Positions 7,106 through 15,467 of a stretch of 18,791 bases of DNA are shown in pieces (position 1 is the stretch's first letter; every line of letters starts with the position of its first letter). The notes beneath the pieces are model-generated. The model searched no databases and was not told where the DNA came from. It was given only the letters and a program-made list of their open reading frames with translations. Source of the DNA: JAENVT01 sp031412355 (GTDB taxonomy: Bacteria > Actinomycetota > Acidimicrobiia > Acidimicrobiales > Ilumatobacteraceae); NCBI GenBank assembly GCA_031412355.1, contig JANOCR010000222.1:1-18791 (forward strand), written 5' to 3'. The translations under genes were made by a program, and so were the position numbers.

Positions 7106-7516
7106 ATGTTCAATCTCAGCGGCAGTGAAATGGTATTCCTGTTGCTGCTCGCCCTGATCGTGCTGGGCCCCGAGAAGCTACCCGAGGCCGTCCGCCGCTT
7201 CGGGAAGGCGTACGCCGAGTTCAAGAAGATGTCGACCGGCTTCCAGAGCGAACTGAAATCAGCGCTCGACGAACCGATGCGCGAGATGCGCGAGACCGCT
7301 GACGCGTTCAAGAAGGCGGTCAACTTCGACCTCGAGGCTGACAGCGACGACGACGACGATGACGATGACGGCGACGATGACCAAACCGAGACCGACGCAC
7401 CGACCAGTGATGACGAACCGCCGCCGCTGGTGCGCCCGCCCGGCCCGAACTTCGCATCCGCAGCCCCACAACAGCCCAAGGTTGTCGAGGCTGTCGAGGA
7501 GAACGCTTCCGAATGA
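7106..7516 (+). CDS. tatB: Sec-independent translocase TatA/TatB family protein (TatB-like)
   Basis: This is a small membrane component of the twin-arginine translocase, which exports folded proteins. The 136-residue product has a very short periplasmic N-terminus with Glu8, a hydrophobic segment (9-20), the hinge LGPEKLP (20-26) and an amphipathic helix to about residue 42. The Leu-Gly-Pro hinge and Glu8 are more typical of TatB than of TatA, which usually has Phe-Gly; the mycobacterial gene at this syntenic position is called tatA. The C-terminal half is disordered and acidic. It contains a nearly pure aspartate tract (81-92, bases 7346-7381) encoded by GAC/GAT repeats, then a Pro-rich tail. 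The start at 7106 is chosen over the long upstream open frame, which is antisense to the phosphodiesterase gene and would bury the membrane helix. The stop overlaps tatC by 4 bases. Confidence 0.88.
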   Translation: MFNLSGSEMVFLLLLALIVLGPEKLPEAVRRFGKAYAEFKKMSTGFQSELKSALDEPMREMRETADAFKKAVNFDLEADSDDDDDDDDGDDDQTETDAPTSDDEPPPLVRPPGPNFASAAPQQPKVVEAVEENASE

Positions 7517-8316
7517 AGCTCTCCCTGAAGAGAAAGCAGCGCACGAAGATCGCCTCGCCCGAGGACCGAATGACGCTGACCGAACACCTCGGGGAACTGC
7601 GTTCGCGCATCATTCGTTCGCTTCTGGCGGTGGTGCTCGGCATCGTCGTCGTGCTGGCCGCCTACGGATCGGTGCTGCGCTTCCTCACCCGACCCTACGT
7701 AGACCTGTGCGAGCGCAAGGGGCCGGACTTCTGCGTCGCCAACCTGCAGTTCCTCAGCCCGCTCGAGGGCTTCACCACACGACTGTCGATCGCCACCTAC
7801 GGCGGAATCATCATCGCCCTTCCTGTGATCATGTGGCAGGTGTGGCGGTTCATCGTGCCGGCGCTGCACGCCAAGGAGAAGAAGTACGCCATCCCGTTCG
7901 TGCTCAGCTCGGTCGCGTTGTTCCTGCTGGGCGGGGTCGTCGCCTATTGGACACTCGACAAGGCACTCGACTTCCTGATCGCCTGGGCCGGACCCGACGT
8001 CGAAGCGAACTTCCAGATCAGCAAGTACATCAGCCTCGTCGGCTTGATGGTTGCGGCGTTCGGCATTGCCTTCGAATTTCCCGTCCTTCTGGTCTTCTTG
8101 CAGTTGGCCGGTGTCCTGACACCGCAGATGCTGCTGAAAGGCTGGCGCTACGCCATCATGGCCATCTTCGTGATCGCCGCGGTCATCACGCCCAGCGGCG
8201 ATCCGTACTCGATGCTGGCGCTTGCCTTGCCGATGACGTTGTTCTACCTGATCTCGATCGTGATCGGTTTGATCTTCCAGAAGCGAAAGCGCGCCGCGGA
8301 AGCGGCCGCCGACTGA
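7513..8316 (+). CDS. tatC: Sec-independent protein translocase TatC
   Basis: TatC is the multi-spanning receptor of the Tat pathway that binds the twin-arginine signal peptide. The 267-residue sequence has the expected six hydrophobic segments. Before the first is the signal-recognition motif MTLTEHLGELRSR (20-32), in which Glu24 corresponds to the essential cytoplasmic glutamate. FLSPLEGF (80-87), VWRFIVPALHAKEKKY (110-125), the in-membrane Glu of AFEFPVL (186-192) and TPSGDPYSMLALALPM (226-241) are all family features. A lysine/arginine-rich C-terminus follows the last helix. Translation is probably coupled to tatB through the ATGA overlap. With tatB and helY the order matches the block next to pafA in mycobacteria. 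No second TatA-type gene is seen in the window. Confidence 0.95.
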   Translation: MKLSLKRKQRTKIASPEDRMTLTEHLGELRSRIIRSLLAVVLGIVVVLAAYGSVLRFLTRPYVDLCERKGPDFCVANLQFLSPLEGFTTRLSIATYGGIIIALPVIMWQVWRFIVPALHAKEKKYAIPFVLSSVALFLLGGVVAYWTLDKALDFLIAWAGPDVEANFQISKYISLVGLMVAAFGIAFEFPVLLVFLQLAGVLTPQMLLKGWRYAIMAIFVIAAVITPSGDPYSMLALALPMTLFYLISIVIGLIFQKRKRAAEAAAD

Positions 8317-8328
8317 CACGATTGGGTC

Positions 8329-10983
8329 GTGAACGCGCGTCGGGCTGAGTTGATCGCCCACTACGGCTTTCCACTCGACGACTTTCAGCTCCGCGCCCTC
8401 GATGTCATCGACAGCGGGCAGTCGGTCCTTGTAGCGGCGCCGACTGGCAGCGGCAAGACCGTGGTTGCTGAGTACGCCATCGACGCGGTGATCGCCAACG
8501 GTGATCGGGCTTTCTACACCGCACCGATCAAGGCGCTGTCGAATCAGAAGTATCACGATCTGGTCGCCAGGCTGGGTCCGCAGAATGTCGGCCTGCTCAC
8601 CGGCGACAATGCAATCAACGGCGAAGCGCCCGTGGTGGTGATGACGACGGAAGTACTTCGGAACATGATCTACGCGCGGAGCGCGGCGTTGAACCACCTC
8701 GCCGTCGTCGTGCTCGACGAGGTGCACTTTCTGCAGGACACGTATCGCGGCCCGGTGTGGGAGGAAGTGATCATCCACCTGCCAACGCGCGTGCGCTTGG
8801 TGTGCCTGTCGGCCACCGTCAGCAATGCCGCTGAGCTGGCCGAATGGATCTCCACAGTGCGCGGGCCGACGACAGCGATCGTCGAGGACCGTCGCCCGGT
8901 CAAGCTCGACAACCTGTACCTGATCGGCGACAAGACCCACGAGCGCATGCACCTGTTGCCGACGTTGGTCAACGGTCGGATGAACACCGATGCTGCCCGC
9001 CTGGACGAGGAGGCGGCGCGCAGTGCCAAGGGCAGCCGCCCGCGTCGCGGAGCCGCCCAGGCGCGTCGGCGTCTGTTCACCCCGTCGCGTCTCGAGGTCG
9101 TCGATCTGCTCGAACAGCACCGCATGCTGCCGACGATCTACTTCATCTTCAGCAGGAATCAGTGTGACGAAGCCGCCAAGAGCGTGTTGGCAGCGGGCTC
9201 GCGGCTTACCACCGGCGCCGAACGCGATCGCATCAGGGAGATCGTCGACGCCCGGCTGGGTGCCCTCGATCCCGGCGATCTGGCCGTGCTGGGCTACAGC
9301 ACGTTCCTCGGCCAACTCGAGGCTGGTGTTGCCGCTCACCACGCCGGCATGGTGCCTCCGTTCAAGGAGGTCGTCGAGGCATGCTTCGTGGAGGGTCTTG
9401 TCAAGGTGGTCTTCGCCACCGAGACGCTGGCCGTCGGTATCAACATGCCGGCAAAGACGGTGGTGATCGAGAAGCTGTCGAAGTTCACGGGCGACCATCA
9501 CGCTTTCCTGACGCCGGGGGAGTACACGCAACTCACCGGTCGGGCCGGGCGGCGGGGCATGGACGACCTCGGATTCGCGGTGGTGTTGTGGAGCCCGTTC
9601 GTGCCGTTCGATCAGGTCGCCGCACTGGCCAGCAGCCGCACGTTCCACCTCAACTCTGCATTCCGGCCGACCTACAACATGGCCGCAAACCTGGTTCGCT
9701 CGTACACCAGTGAGCGTGCTCACCATCTGCTCAACTTGTCGTTTGCCCAGTACCAGGCCGACGGTGATGTGGTGCGCATCGAGGCCAGGCTCGACCGGCG
9801 TCAGACACATCTTGCCGATCTGCTCGAACGCTCCCACAGCCCGTTCGGCGACATTGACGAGTACCGCAAGGAGATGAAGGGCACCACGCCGCCGTCCGCG
9901 ACCGGCACGGTCGGACGCGACGACCTGGTGACGCTGGCGCTGATGAAGCTGCGCCCCGGCGATGTCATCTACGCCGAGAAGGCACGGTACGCGGGACGCG
10001 TCGCTGTGTTGTCGAGCGCCCACCGCAAGGGTGGCATGCGTGTGACGGGGCTGACCTCGCGCCGTGATCTGGTGATGTTGACCGCGACGGATTTCGACGA
10101 ACCCCCGCGTGCACTTGGCAAGATCCAACTGCCTGTTGACTACGCACCGAATCGTCACGACTTCCAGAAGGAAGTGGTGCATCGATTGGAGCTGGCAACC
10201 CTGGCACCGCACTCGAAGCGGGACCGGCGCGTTGTCGATGTCTCCAAAGGCGGTTCCCATCCGGTCGAGGCGGACCCGGAGCTCAACGATCGGCTGAAGG
10301 CTGCCGTTCAGGCCGAGCGCGTGGCTCGCGAGGTGGAGGAGTTGCGGAACCGCGTACGCACCCGCAGCCAGTCGGTTGGGCGCGATTTCGACCGTGTGTT
10401 GCGGGTTCTGGAGAACTGGGGCTATGTCGACGGTTGGTCGCTGACCGAACCTGGCAAGATCCTGGCAAGGACGTTCCACGAGTGCGATCTGTTGATCGTC
10501 GAGTGTCTGAGACAAGGCCTGCTCGACTATCTCGAGCCTGCTGCACTCGCCGGCCTGGTGTCGGTGTTCGTATACGAGCACCGCAGCCCCGAGCCACCTC
10601 CGACAGCGTGGTTTCCTTCGCCGACCGTGCGCAAGCGGTGGCAGCGCATCGCCGAGATCAGCTACGAGCTCGAAGAGATCGAGGAGGAAGCCGGGTTGCC
10701 GGTGCACCGGCCCCCGGATCCGACGTTTGTCGCGGTGGCGTTCGCGTGGGCGGCCGGCGAGGGATTTGCCGAAGTAGTCGAGGCGGAGCAACTGTCGGGT
10801 GGCGACTTCGTGCGCACCATGAAACAACTGATCGATGTGCTGCGACAGTTGGCACTGGTGGCACCCGAGCGTGAGACACGGCATAGCGCCGACCTGGCTG
10901 CCGATCAGTTGTTCCGCGGGGTGGTGGCTGCATCGAGTGCCGTGGAACTTGTCGAGCCGGACGATGACGATCCGCAAGGGTGA
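8329..10983 (+). CDS. helY: DEAD/DEAH-box helicase, HelY/Ski2-like
   Basis: This is a large superfamily 2 helicase, 884 residues, related to Ski2/Mtr4 RNA helicases and to actinobacterial HelY (about 900 residues). Motifs in order are a Q-motif-like DDFQLRAL (17-24), Walker A APTGSGKT (37-44), APIKALSNQKY (65-75), TGDN (91-94), DEVHFLQDTYRGPVWEE (130-146) as motif II, SAT (161-163), a FATETLAVGINMP segment, and motif VI LTGRAGRRGMDDLG. The C-terminal third, from the basic VRTRSQSVGRDFDR stretch through VLENWGYVDG, LTEPGKILARTFHECDLL and FVYEHRS, matches the DSHCT domain of Ski2/Mtr4 proteins. The start is a GTG 12 bases after the tatC stop. The tatC-helY order is conserved with Mycobacterium. 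The role is probably RNA unwinding for turnover or quality control; the exact substrate is unknown. Confidence 0.93.
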   Translation: MNARRAELIAHYGFPLDDFQLRALDVIDSGQSVLVAAPTGSGKTVVAEYAIDAVIANGDRAFYTAPIKALSNQKYHDLVARLGPQNVGLLTGDNAINGEAPVVVMTTEVLRNMIYARSAALNHLAVVVLDEVHFLQDTYRGPVWEEVIIHLPTRVRLVCLSATVSNAAELAEWISTVRGPTTAIVEDRRPVKLDNLYLIGDKTHERMHLLPTLVNGRMNTDAARLDEEAARSAKGSRPRRGAAQARRRLFTPSRLEVVDLLEQHRMLPTIYFIFSRNQCDEAAKSVLAAGSRLTTGAERDRIREIVDARLGALDPGDLAVLGYSTFLGQLEAGVAAHHAGMVPPFKEVVEACFVEGLVKVVFATETLAVGINMPAKTVVIEKLSKFTGDHHAFLTPGEYTQLTGRAGRRGMDDLGFAVVLWSPFVPFDQVAALASSRTFHLNSAFRPTYNMAANLVRSYTSERAHHLLNLSFAQYQADGDVVRIEARLDRRQTHLADLLERSHSPFGDIDEYRKEMKGTTPPSATGTVGRDDLVTLALMKLRPGDVIYAEKARYAGRVAVLSSAHRKGGMRVTGLTSRRDLVMLTATDFDEPPRALGKIQLPVDYAPNRHDFQKEVVHRLELATLAPHSKRDRRVVDVSKGGSHPVEADPELNDRLKAAVQAERVAREVEELRNRVRTRSQSVGRDFDRVLRVLENWGYVDGWSLTEPGKILARTFHECDLLIVECLRQGLLDYLEPAALAGLVSVFVYEHRSPEPPPTAWFPSPTVRKRWQRIAEISYELEEIEEEAGLPVHRPPDPTFVAVAFAWAAGEGFAEVVEAEQLSGGDFVRTMKQLIDVLRQLALVAPERETRHSADLAADQLFRGVVAASSAVELVEPDDDDPQG

Positions 10984-11572
10984 ACCGTGGGGTGAGCCGG
11001 CGGTGTGTCCGGTCGAGCTGCGCGTCGTCTCGACCGACCGTGATCTGCGCGAGTGGGTCGTGTGGCACCGCACGCGCGGGGAGGCGATTGGTGAGATTGG
11101 AGTCGCTGGTGGGGACTTGGCTCGCACGTGTGGTGGCGCGTCGCAGGCCCATCCCTCGTCGGCACGGGTGACACTCGACGCGATACGTGTGACGCTCGAC
11201 GATCGCCAGCCGACATGGGGCGTCGCCCACGTGGTCGCGCGGCGCGGGTGGTTGCGCGACGAGGTGGCGATGATTATGAACGCCCAGTTCTACGGTGCCT
11301 ACGACATCGCCCCGAGGTCGCATCCCAACGATGGCAAGCTGGATCTGATGCGGGTCGACTCGGCGATGGAATGGCGCGAGCGAATGCAGGCCCGACAACG
11401 AGCACGCACCGGCACGCATGTCCCACATCGTCACCTCTCGTCCAAGTCGAGCACCGCCTTCGATCTGCACTTCGATCGACCGATGGTGGTGTGGATCGAC
11501 GGGGTGCGTTGCGGCACCGCGCACCGGTTGCAGGTCAGTGTCGAGCCCGACGCTTTCACCGCGTACGTCTAA
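10964..11572 (+). CDS. Diacylglycerol kinase-like protein lacking the nucleotide-binding N-terminus
   Basis: This 202-residue protein resembles the second half of YegS/DgkB-type lipid kinases. VAGGDLARTCGG (47-58) looks like the family TGNDLARTLG motif with the first Gly-Asn changed. MIMNAQFYGAYDIAPRSHPN (103-122), followed by DGKLDLMRV (123-131), is a good match to the C-terminal lobe pattern in which a Gly-rich strand precedes Asp-Gly-x-Leu-Asp. VVWIDG (175-180) corresponds to the later DGE strand. No Gly-Gly-Asp-Gly-Thr ATP-binding motif is present, and there is no room for it, because the gene begins inside the last 20 bases of helY in another frame. The ATG at 10964 is the most plausible start. 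It may be an inactive lipid-binding homologue or a kinase of altered mechanism. Family membership is fairly secure; activity is unknown. Confidence 0.72.
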   Translation: MTIRKGEPWGEPAVCPVELRVVSTDRDLREWVVWHRTRGEAIGEIGVAGGDLARTCGGASQAHPSSARVTLDAIRVTLDDRQPTWGVAHVVARRGWLRDEVAMIMNAQFYGAYDIAPRSHPNDGKLDLMRVDSAMEWRERMQARQRARTGTHVPHRHLSSKSSTAFDLHFDRPMVVWIDGVRCGTAHRLQVSVEPDAFTAYV

Positions 11573-11583
11573 CGTGCGCGGAG

Positions 11584-11589
11584 TATGGT
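11584..11589 (+). promoter_or_regulatory. Candidate -10 box, leaderless oxidoreductase promoter
   Basis: TATGGT fits TANNNT and ends 7 bases before the ATG at 11597. The upstream in-frame ATG at 11585 lies inside this hexamer, so the later ATG is preferred as the start. The box lies just downstream of the DAGK-like stop. Confidence 0.45.
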
Positions 11590-11596
11590 CGATCGA

Positions 11597-12589
11597 ATGC
11601 AGTCATGGATCCTCGATGAATCACCCGGCTCTTATCGATGGGGGTCGATCGATCTTCCGGAGCTGGCGCCCGACGATGTGGCCATTCGGGTGGTGGCCAG
11701 CGCGCTGAACCACATGGACCTGTGGGTCACGCGTGGTGCGCCCAAGCCACCCCTTCCTCACGTGCCGGGATGCGACGTGGCGGGTGTTGTCAGCGCGGTA
11801 GGTTCGGCCGTCACGACGGTGGTGGTTGGTGACGAGGTTGTCGTCAACCCCGGCGTGTCGTCGGTGGCCGACATCGAGACCTGGGGCAACGACAGCCCGA
11901 TGGGGCCCAGCTTCATGATCTACGGCGAGCACTGTTGGGGTGGTCACGCCGAGACTGCGATTGCGCCCGAACGCAACGTACGCAAGCGCCCCTCGACTCG
12001 TTCCTGGGCGGAGTGCGCTGCGTTCCCCCTGGCGTACCTCACCGCGTACCGCATGCTGCGTCGCGCCCGCCTGAAGTCGGGCGACACGTTGTTGGTCGTC
12101 GGCATCGGTTCGGGCGTGTCATGCGCGGCGTTGGCGCTGGGTACGAAGATGGGGGCCCGGGTCGAGGTGACCAGTCGCAGCGAGCAGAAACAGGCCCAAG
12201 CACTCGAGATGGGCGCTGCAGCAGCACACGACAGCGCCGCGGCGAAGTGGTCGGTGCAGGCAGATGTCGTCGTCGAGAGCGTTGGCCCTGCCACGTGGGA
12301 GCAGTCGGTGCGGGCCTTGAAGCCGGGCGGCCGAATGGTCGTGTGCGGCAGCACGTCGGGCCCCAAGGTCGAACTGACGCTGCCACGCCTGTTCTTCAAG
12401 CAATTCGAGATCATCGGGTCGACGATGGGCAGCTACCAGGAATTCGACGAGGTGCTGGCGCTGGTCGACGACGGCCTGTCGATCACCATCGACCAGTCGT
12501 ATCCGCTCGAGGGCTATCAAGACGCGCTGGCCCGGCTCGAGCAGGGCGAGCAACTGGGCAAGATCGTGCTGACGCACGATGGTGACTGA
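11597..12589 (+). CDS. MDR-superfamily NAD(P)H-dependent oxidoreductase (quinone oxidoreductase-like)
   Basis: This is a 330-residue medium-chain dehydrogenase/reductase. The GroES-like N-terminal domain has ALNHMDLWVTRG (36-47), HVPGCDVAGVV (55-65) and VGDEVVVNP (77-85). The catalytic zinc ligands of classical alcohol dehydrogenases are not evident: the usual Cys is His in the NHMD position, Gly-His-Glu is Gly-Cys-Asp, and the four-cysteine structural zinc loop is missing. It is therefore better viewed as a quinone oxidoreductase/enoyl reductase-type MDR than a zinc alcohol dehydrogenase. The Rossmann part has LLVVGIGSGVSCAALAL and DVVVESVGPATWEQSVRALK, followed by GGRMVVCGST. Substrate and cofactor preference cannot be read from the sequence. 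The 3' end overlaps the downstream amidohydrolase gene by about 11 bases, suggesting an operon. Confidence 0.85.
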   Translation: MQSWILDESPGSYRWGSIDLPELAPDDVAIRVVASALNHMDLWVTRGAPKPPLPHVPGCDVAGVVSAVGSAVTTVVVGDEVVVNPGVSSVADIETWGNDSPMGPSFMIYGEHCWGGHAETAIAPERNVRKRPSTRSWAECAAFPLAYLTAYRMLRRARLKSGDTLLVVGIGSGVSCAALALGTKMGARVEVTSRSEQKQAQALEMGAAAAHDSAAAKWSVQADVVVESVGPATWEQSVRALKPGGRMVVCGSTSGPKVELTLPRLFFKQFEIIGSTMGSYQEFDEVLALVDDGLSITIDQSYPLEGYQDALARLEQGEQLGKIVLTHDGD

Positions 12590-13787
12590 CATGGATGTCG
12601 AAGCCCTGAAGGCGACCGTGTGTGCTGAGGTCGATCGTCTCGCCGATCAACTGTTGCACGCCAGTCACGAGATTCATGCGCATCCCGAACTCAACTTCGA
12701 GGAGCACTTTGCCCACGACCTTCTCGTTGACCAACTGCGATCTGCAGGCCTCGAGCCGACGGCACACGCCTACGGAGTCGACACCGCGTTCGAAGCGTCG
12801 GTGGGCGATGCCGGTTTCAACGTCGCCGTGTTGTGCGAGTACGACGCGCTGCCGGCGATCGGCCATGCGTGCGGTCACAACGTCATCGCCACCGCAGGGC
12901 TGGGTGCCGGTTTGGCGGCGGCCGCCGTGGCCGCAGACGCAGGCGGCATGTTGCGGATCATGGGCACTCCTGCCGAGGAAGGTGGCGGCGGCAAGATCGA
13001 GATGGCCAGACGAGGCGCGTTCGAGCACATCGACGCAGCGATGATGGTGCACCCTGCCGACGCGGACCTGATCTCGATGGACTGCATCGCCCTGCAGGAA
13101 CTGCATGTGCAGTACCACGGCAAGGCCGCCCACGCCGCCGCAGCTCCCTGGGACGGCCGCAATGCTCTCGATGCCGCTGTACTCGGCTACATGAACATCG
13201 CCACGCTGCGACAGCACATACGCCCGACAGAACGCATCCACGGGGTGTTCACCAAGGGTGGCGACAAGGCCAACATAGTTCCGGCCGAGACTGCGATGGA
13301 ATGGATCGTGCGCTCGGCCACCATTGAGTCACTGCAACCGTTGAAGCAGCGCGTGCTGACCTCGCTGGAGTGTGCAGCGACCGCGTGCGCTTGCACTATC
13401 GATCACCAATGGCACGGTCACACCTATGCCGACATGATCGACAACGGGCCGATGGTTGCTGCCTACGTCAACAACGCGTCGCGGATCGGCCGAACCGTTG
13501 TCGACCCCACCGCCGTCGGCCGACATGTCGTCGGGAGCACCGACATGGGCAACATCAGCTACCTGGTGCCGTCGATCCATCCGATGATCAAGGTGGCCGG
13601 CGACGGCGTGGCGATCCATACGGTCGAGTTCGCCGAGTGGGCGAGGTCCGCCGATGGCGACAAGGCCGTGCTAGACGGCGCCAAGGTGATGGCCATGACC
13701 ATCGTCGATCTGTGGACATCGGCCGACCTCCGCGAAGCGACGACCTCGGCGTTCGCCGGGCGACCATCTTCGGTCGAGGTGCTCTAG
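12579..13787 (+). CDS. M20-family amidohydrolase/peptidase, PM20D2-like
   Basis: This is a zinc-type hydrolase of the M20 family, 402 residues from the ATG at 12579 (an in-frame ATG at 12591 is also possible). The opening HASHEIHAHPELNFEE (27-42), GHACGHN (95-101, with Cys98 and His100 as metal-binding candidates), MGTPAEEGGGGKIEM (128-142, with Glu133 and Glu134) and MVHPAD (156-161) form the metal centre. The dimerisation domain carries YHGKAAHAAAAPWDGRNALD (179-198). STDMGNISYLVPSIHPMI and a late Ile-His-Thr histidine complete the pattern. The order and wording match the PM20D2/AbgB-like aminoacylase branch, which cuts acyl-amino acids and dipeptides such as beta-alanyl-lysine. The real substrate is unknown. 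It overlaps the preceding oxidoreductase gene and shares no obvious promoter of its own. Confidence 0.88.
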   Translation: MVTDMDVEALKATVCAEVDRLADQLLHASHEIHAHPELNFEEHFAHDLLVDQLRSAGLEPTAHAYGVDTAFEASVGDAGFNVAVLCEYDALPAIGHACGHNVIATAGLGAGLAAAAVAADAGGMLRIMGTPAEEGGGGKIEMARRGAFEHIDAAMMVHPADADLISMDCIALQELHVQYHGKAAHAAAAPWDGRNALDAAVLGYMNIATLRQHIRPTERIHGVFTKGGDKANIVPAETAMEWIVRSATIESLQPLKQRVLTSLECAATACACTIDHQWHGHTYADMIDNGPMVAAYVNNASRIGRTVVDPTAVGRHVVGSTDMGNISYLVPSIHPMIKVAGDGVAIHTVEFAEWARSADGDKAVLDGAKVMAMTIVDLWTSADLREATTSAFAGRPSSVEVL

Positions 13788-13836
13788 GCGCAGGTCAGGC
13801 CGTCGCGTAATCCGGCTGTCGCTCGGCCCCAACCCG

Positions 13837-13842
13837 TAGGAT
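13837..13842 (+). promoter_or_regulatory. Candidate -10 box, leaderless thyX-like promoter
   Basis: TAGGAT matches TANNNT and ends 8 bases before the GTG at 13851. It lies in a 63-base gap after the amidohydrolase stop. No Shine-Dalgarno sequence is visible before the GTG. Confidence 0.45.
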
Positions 13843-13850
13843 TTGCAGCT

Positions 13851-15452
13851 GTGACGGTCTACGTCCCCGAGGATTACACGCCCGCCGAGGCCGACACCCT
13901 CCGTCGATATTTCACCAATCTCGATGGTCCGGTCTTCGCCCTGGTAAACCTGCCTGAAGTGGTCAAAGGCGCGCTATTCGCGCGGTACAGCCGCAGCTCG
14001 AAGAGCCTGCGCCGGCTGTTTCTCGACGAGTTCGTCGGTGATCTCGACATCAGCGGCGATCACTCCGTCGATGCGACAATCGGCCTGGAGCGGGCCGAGG
14101 AACTGTACGAGAAGGTGTTCTTCGAGTACGGCGACGACTCGGTCGCCCAACTCGGCGGCGTGCACCTGGCGTGCGAGCAGGCATCGAACGTGCTCACCAA
14201 GGTGCTCGAATGGGGACGGCTGATGAGCTACCTCGAACAGAGCACGCGCTACATCGCCTACGACTCGCGCATCGGGGGCCGCTACCGCTTCTACCGCGAT
14301 CCGGCTGTGCTGTCGGGCAGGTTCGGTACCCGCTACGTCGGCGACATGGATCGTCTCTTCGACACGTACTCGTTGTTGCTCAGCAAAGTCACCGATCACA
14401 TTCGCGCCACTGTCGAACGCGACCCGGCCGACAGCGACTTCGTGTTTCGCCAAGCGACACGGGCAAAGGCCCTCGACGCGGTGCGCGGCGTTCTCCCTGC
14501 AGCATCGCTGTCGAACGTCGGCATCTACGGCAGCGGCCAAGGGTTCGAGAGCCTGCTGTTGCGTATGCGTGCCCACCCTCTACCCGAGGCACGTCAGTAC
14601 GCAGACCTCATGCTGCACGAGTTGCGCAAGGTCATTCCCAGCTTCCTGCGTCGAGTCGACGTCGCCGATCGTGGTGGGCGATGGACCAACTACCTGTCGA
14701 CCACGCGCGAACGTACCTCCGAACTGGTCGATTCGTTGTTCGGTGGAACGCCGGTCGAGCACGCGCCGTCGGTGCAACTGGTCGACTGGGATCGCGACGC
14801 CGAAGACAAGTTGCTCGCGGCGATTTGCTACACCCACACCAACCTGCCCGAGACACAACTACTGCAACGCGTTCGCACTCTCGGCCCGACGGAACGCCTG
14901 GCGCTGATCCGCGCCTATGTGGGCGAGCGCGAGAATCGCCGCCACAAGCCTGGTCGGGCCTTCGAGCGCGTCGACTACCGGTTCGATGTGCTCAGCGATT
15001 ACGGCGCGTTCCGCGATCTGCAGCGGCACCGGCTGTTGACCATCGAGTGGCAGCCGTTGACACCGAATCACGGATACGTGCGGCCTGAACTGATCGACGA
15101 CGCCGGCATGACCGACATCTTCGACGATGCCATGGCCCGATCCGCAGCACTGTTCGATCTGTTGAAAGACGAGTATCCAAACCAGGCCAGCTACGCCGTG
15201 TCGATGGCCTACCGACTGCGGTACTCGATGCAGTTCAACGCTCGCGAGGCCATCCACATGCTGGAGTTGCGGTCGTCGCCACAAGGCCATCCTGCCTATC
15301 GCCAGGTTGCTCTGGAGATGCACCGCCTGATCAGCGAGCAGGCCGGACATCGCGCAATCGCCGAGGCGATGAGCCACATGACCACCGAGGCCCCCGAACT
15401 CGAGCGGCTCGAAGCCGAGCGTCGCGCCGAGGCTCGCCGGGGCAAAACCTGA
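13851..15452 (+). CDS. Double-domain ThyX-like (FAD-dependent thymidylate synthase family) protein
   Basis: This 533-residue protein is about twice the length of ordinary ThyX (220-250) and appears to contain two ThyX-type domains. In domain 1, LEWGRLMSYLEQSTRYIAYD (119-138) aligns with the ThyX signature RHR-x7-S: Arg123 and Ser131 are kept, but the first Arg and His are replaced by Trp121 and Gly122. In domain 2, LQRHRLLTIEWQPLT (390-404) keeps Arg392-His393-Arg394 but has Pro402 at the Ser position. Each domain also has the later helix: GIYGSGQGFESLLLRMRAHP (224-243) and NAREAIHMLELRSSPQGHPA (463-482). The GTG start at 13851 fits the start of a conserved-looking sequence and the upstream -10 box. 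Whether it makes dTMP is uncertain given the split motif. It is followed by 116 bases of non-coding DNA. Confidence 0.8.
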   Translation: MTVYVPEDYTPAEADTLRRYFTNLDGPVFALVNLPEVVKGALFARYSRSSKSLRRLFLDEFVGDLDISGDHSVDATIGLERAEELYEKVFFEYGDDSVAQLGGVHLACEQASNVLTKVLEWGRLMSYLEQSTRYIAYDSRIGGRYRFYRDPAVLSGRFGTRYVGDMDRLFDTYSLLLSKVTDHIRATVERDPADSDFVFRQATRAKALDAVRGVLPAASLSNVGIYGSGQGFESLLLRMRAHPLPEARQYADLMLHELRKVIPSFLRRVDVADRGGRWTNYLSTTRERTSELVDSLFGGTPVEHAPSVQLVDWDRDAEDKLLAAICYTHTNLPETQLLQRVRTLGPTERLALIRAYVGERENRRHKPGRAFERVDYRFDVLSDYGAFRDLQRHRLLTIEWQPLTPNHGYVRPELIDDAGMTDIFDDAMARSAALFDLLKDEYPNQASYAVSMAYRLRYSMQFNAREAIHMLELRSSPQGHPAYRQVALEMHRLISEQAGHRAIAEAMSHMTTEAPELERLEAERRAEARRGKT

Positions 15453-15467
15453 CCCCTCCTCACGCTA

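Noticed and set aside
7346..7381. The GAC/GAT repeat in tatB as a CRISPR or regulatory repeat.
   Set aside because: It is a simple codon repeat encoding a poly-aspartate tract within a disordered tail, with no spacer structure.
6958..11127. A 1389-codon open frame on the minus strand across the GDPD, tat and helicase genes.
   Set aside because: It is antisense to well-supported genes (tatB, tatC, helY), has Arg/His/Gln-rich non-globular composition and no recognisable domain. Long antisense frames are common in high-GC DNA.
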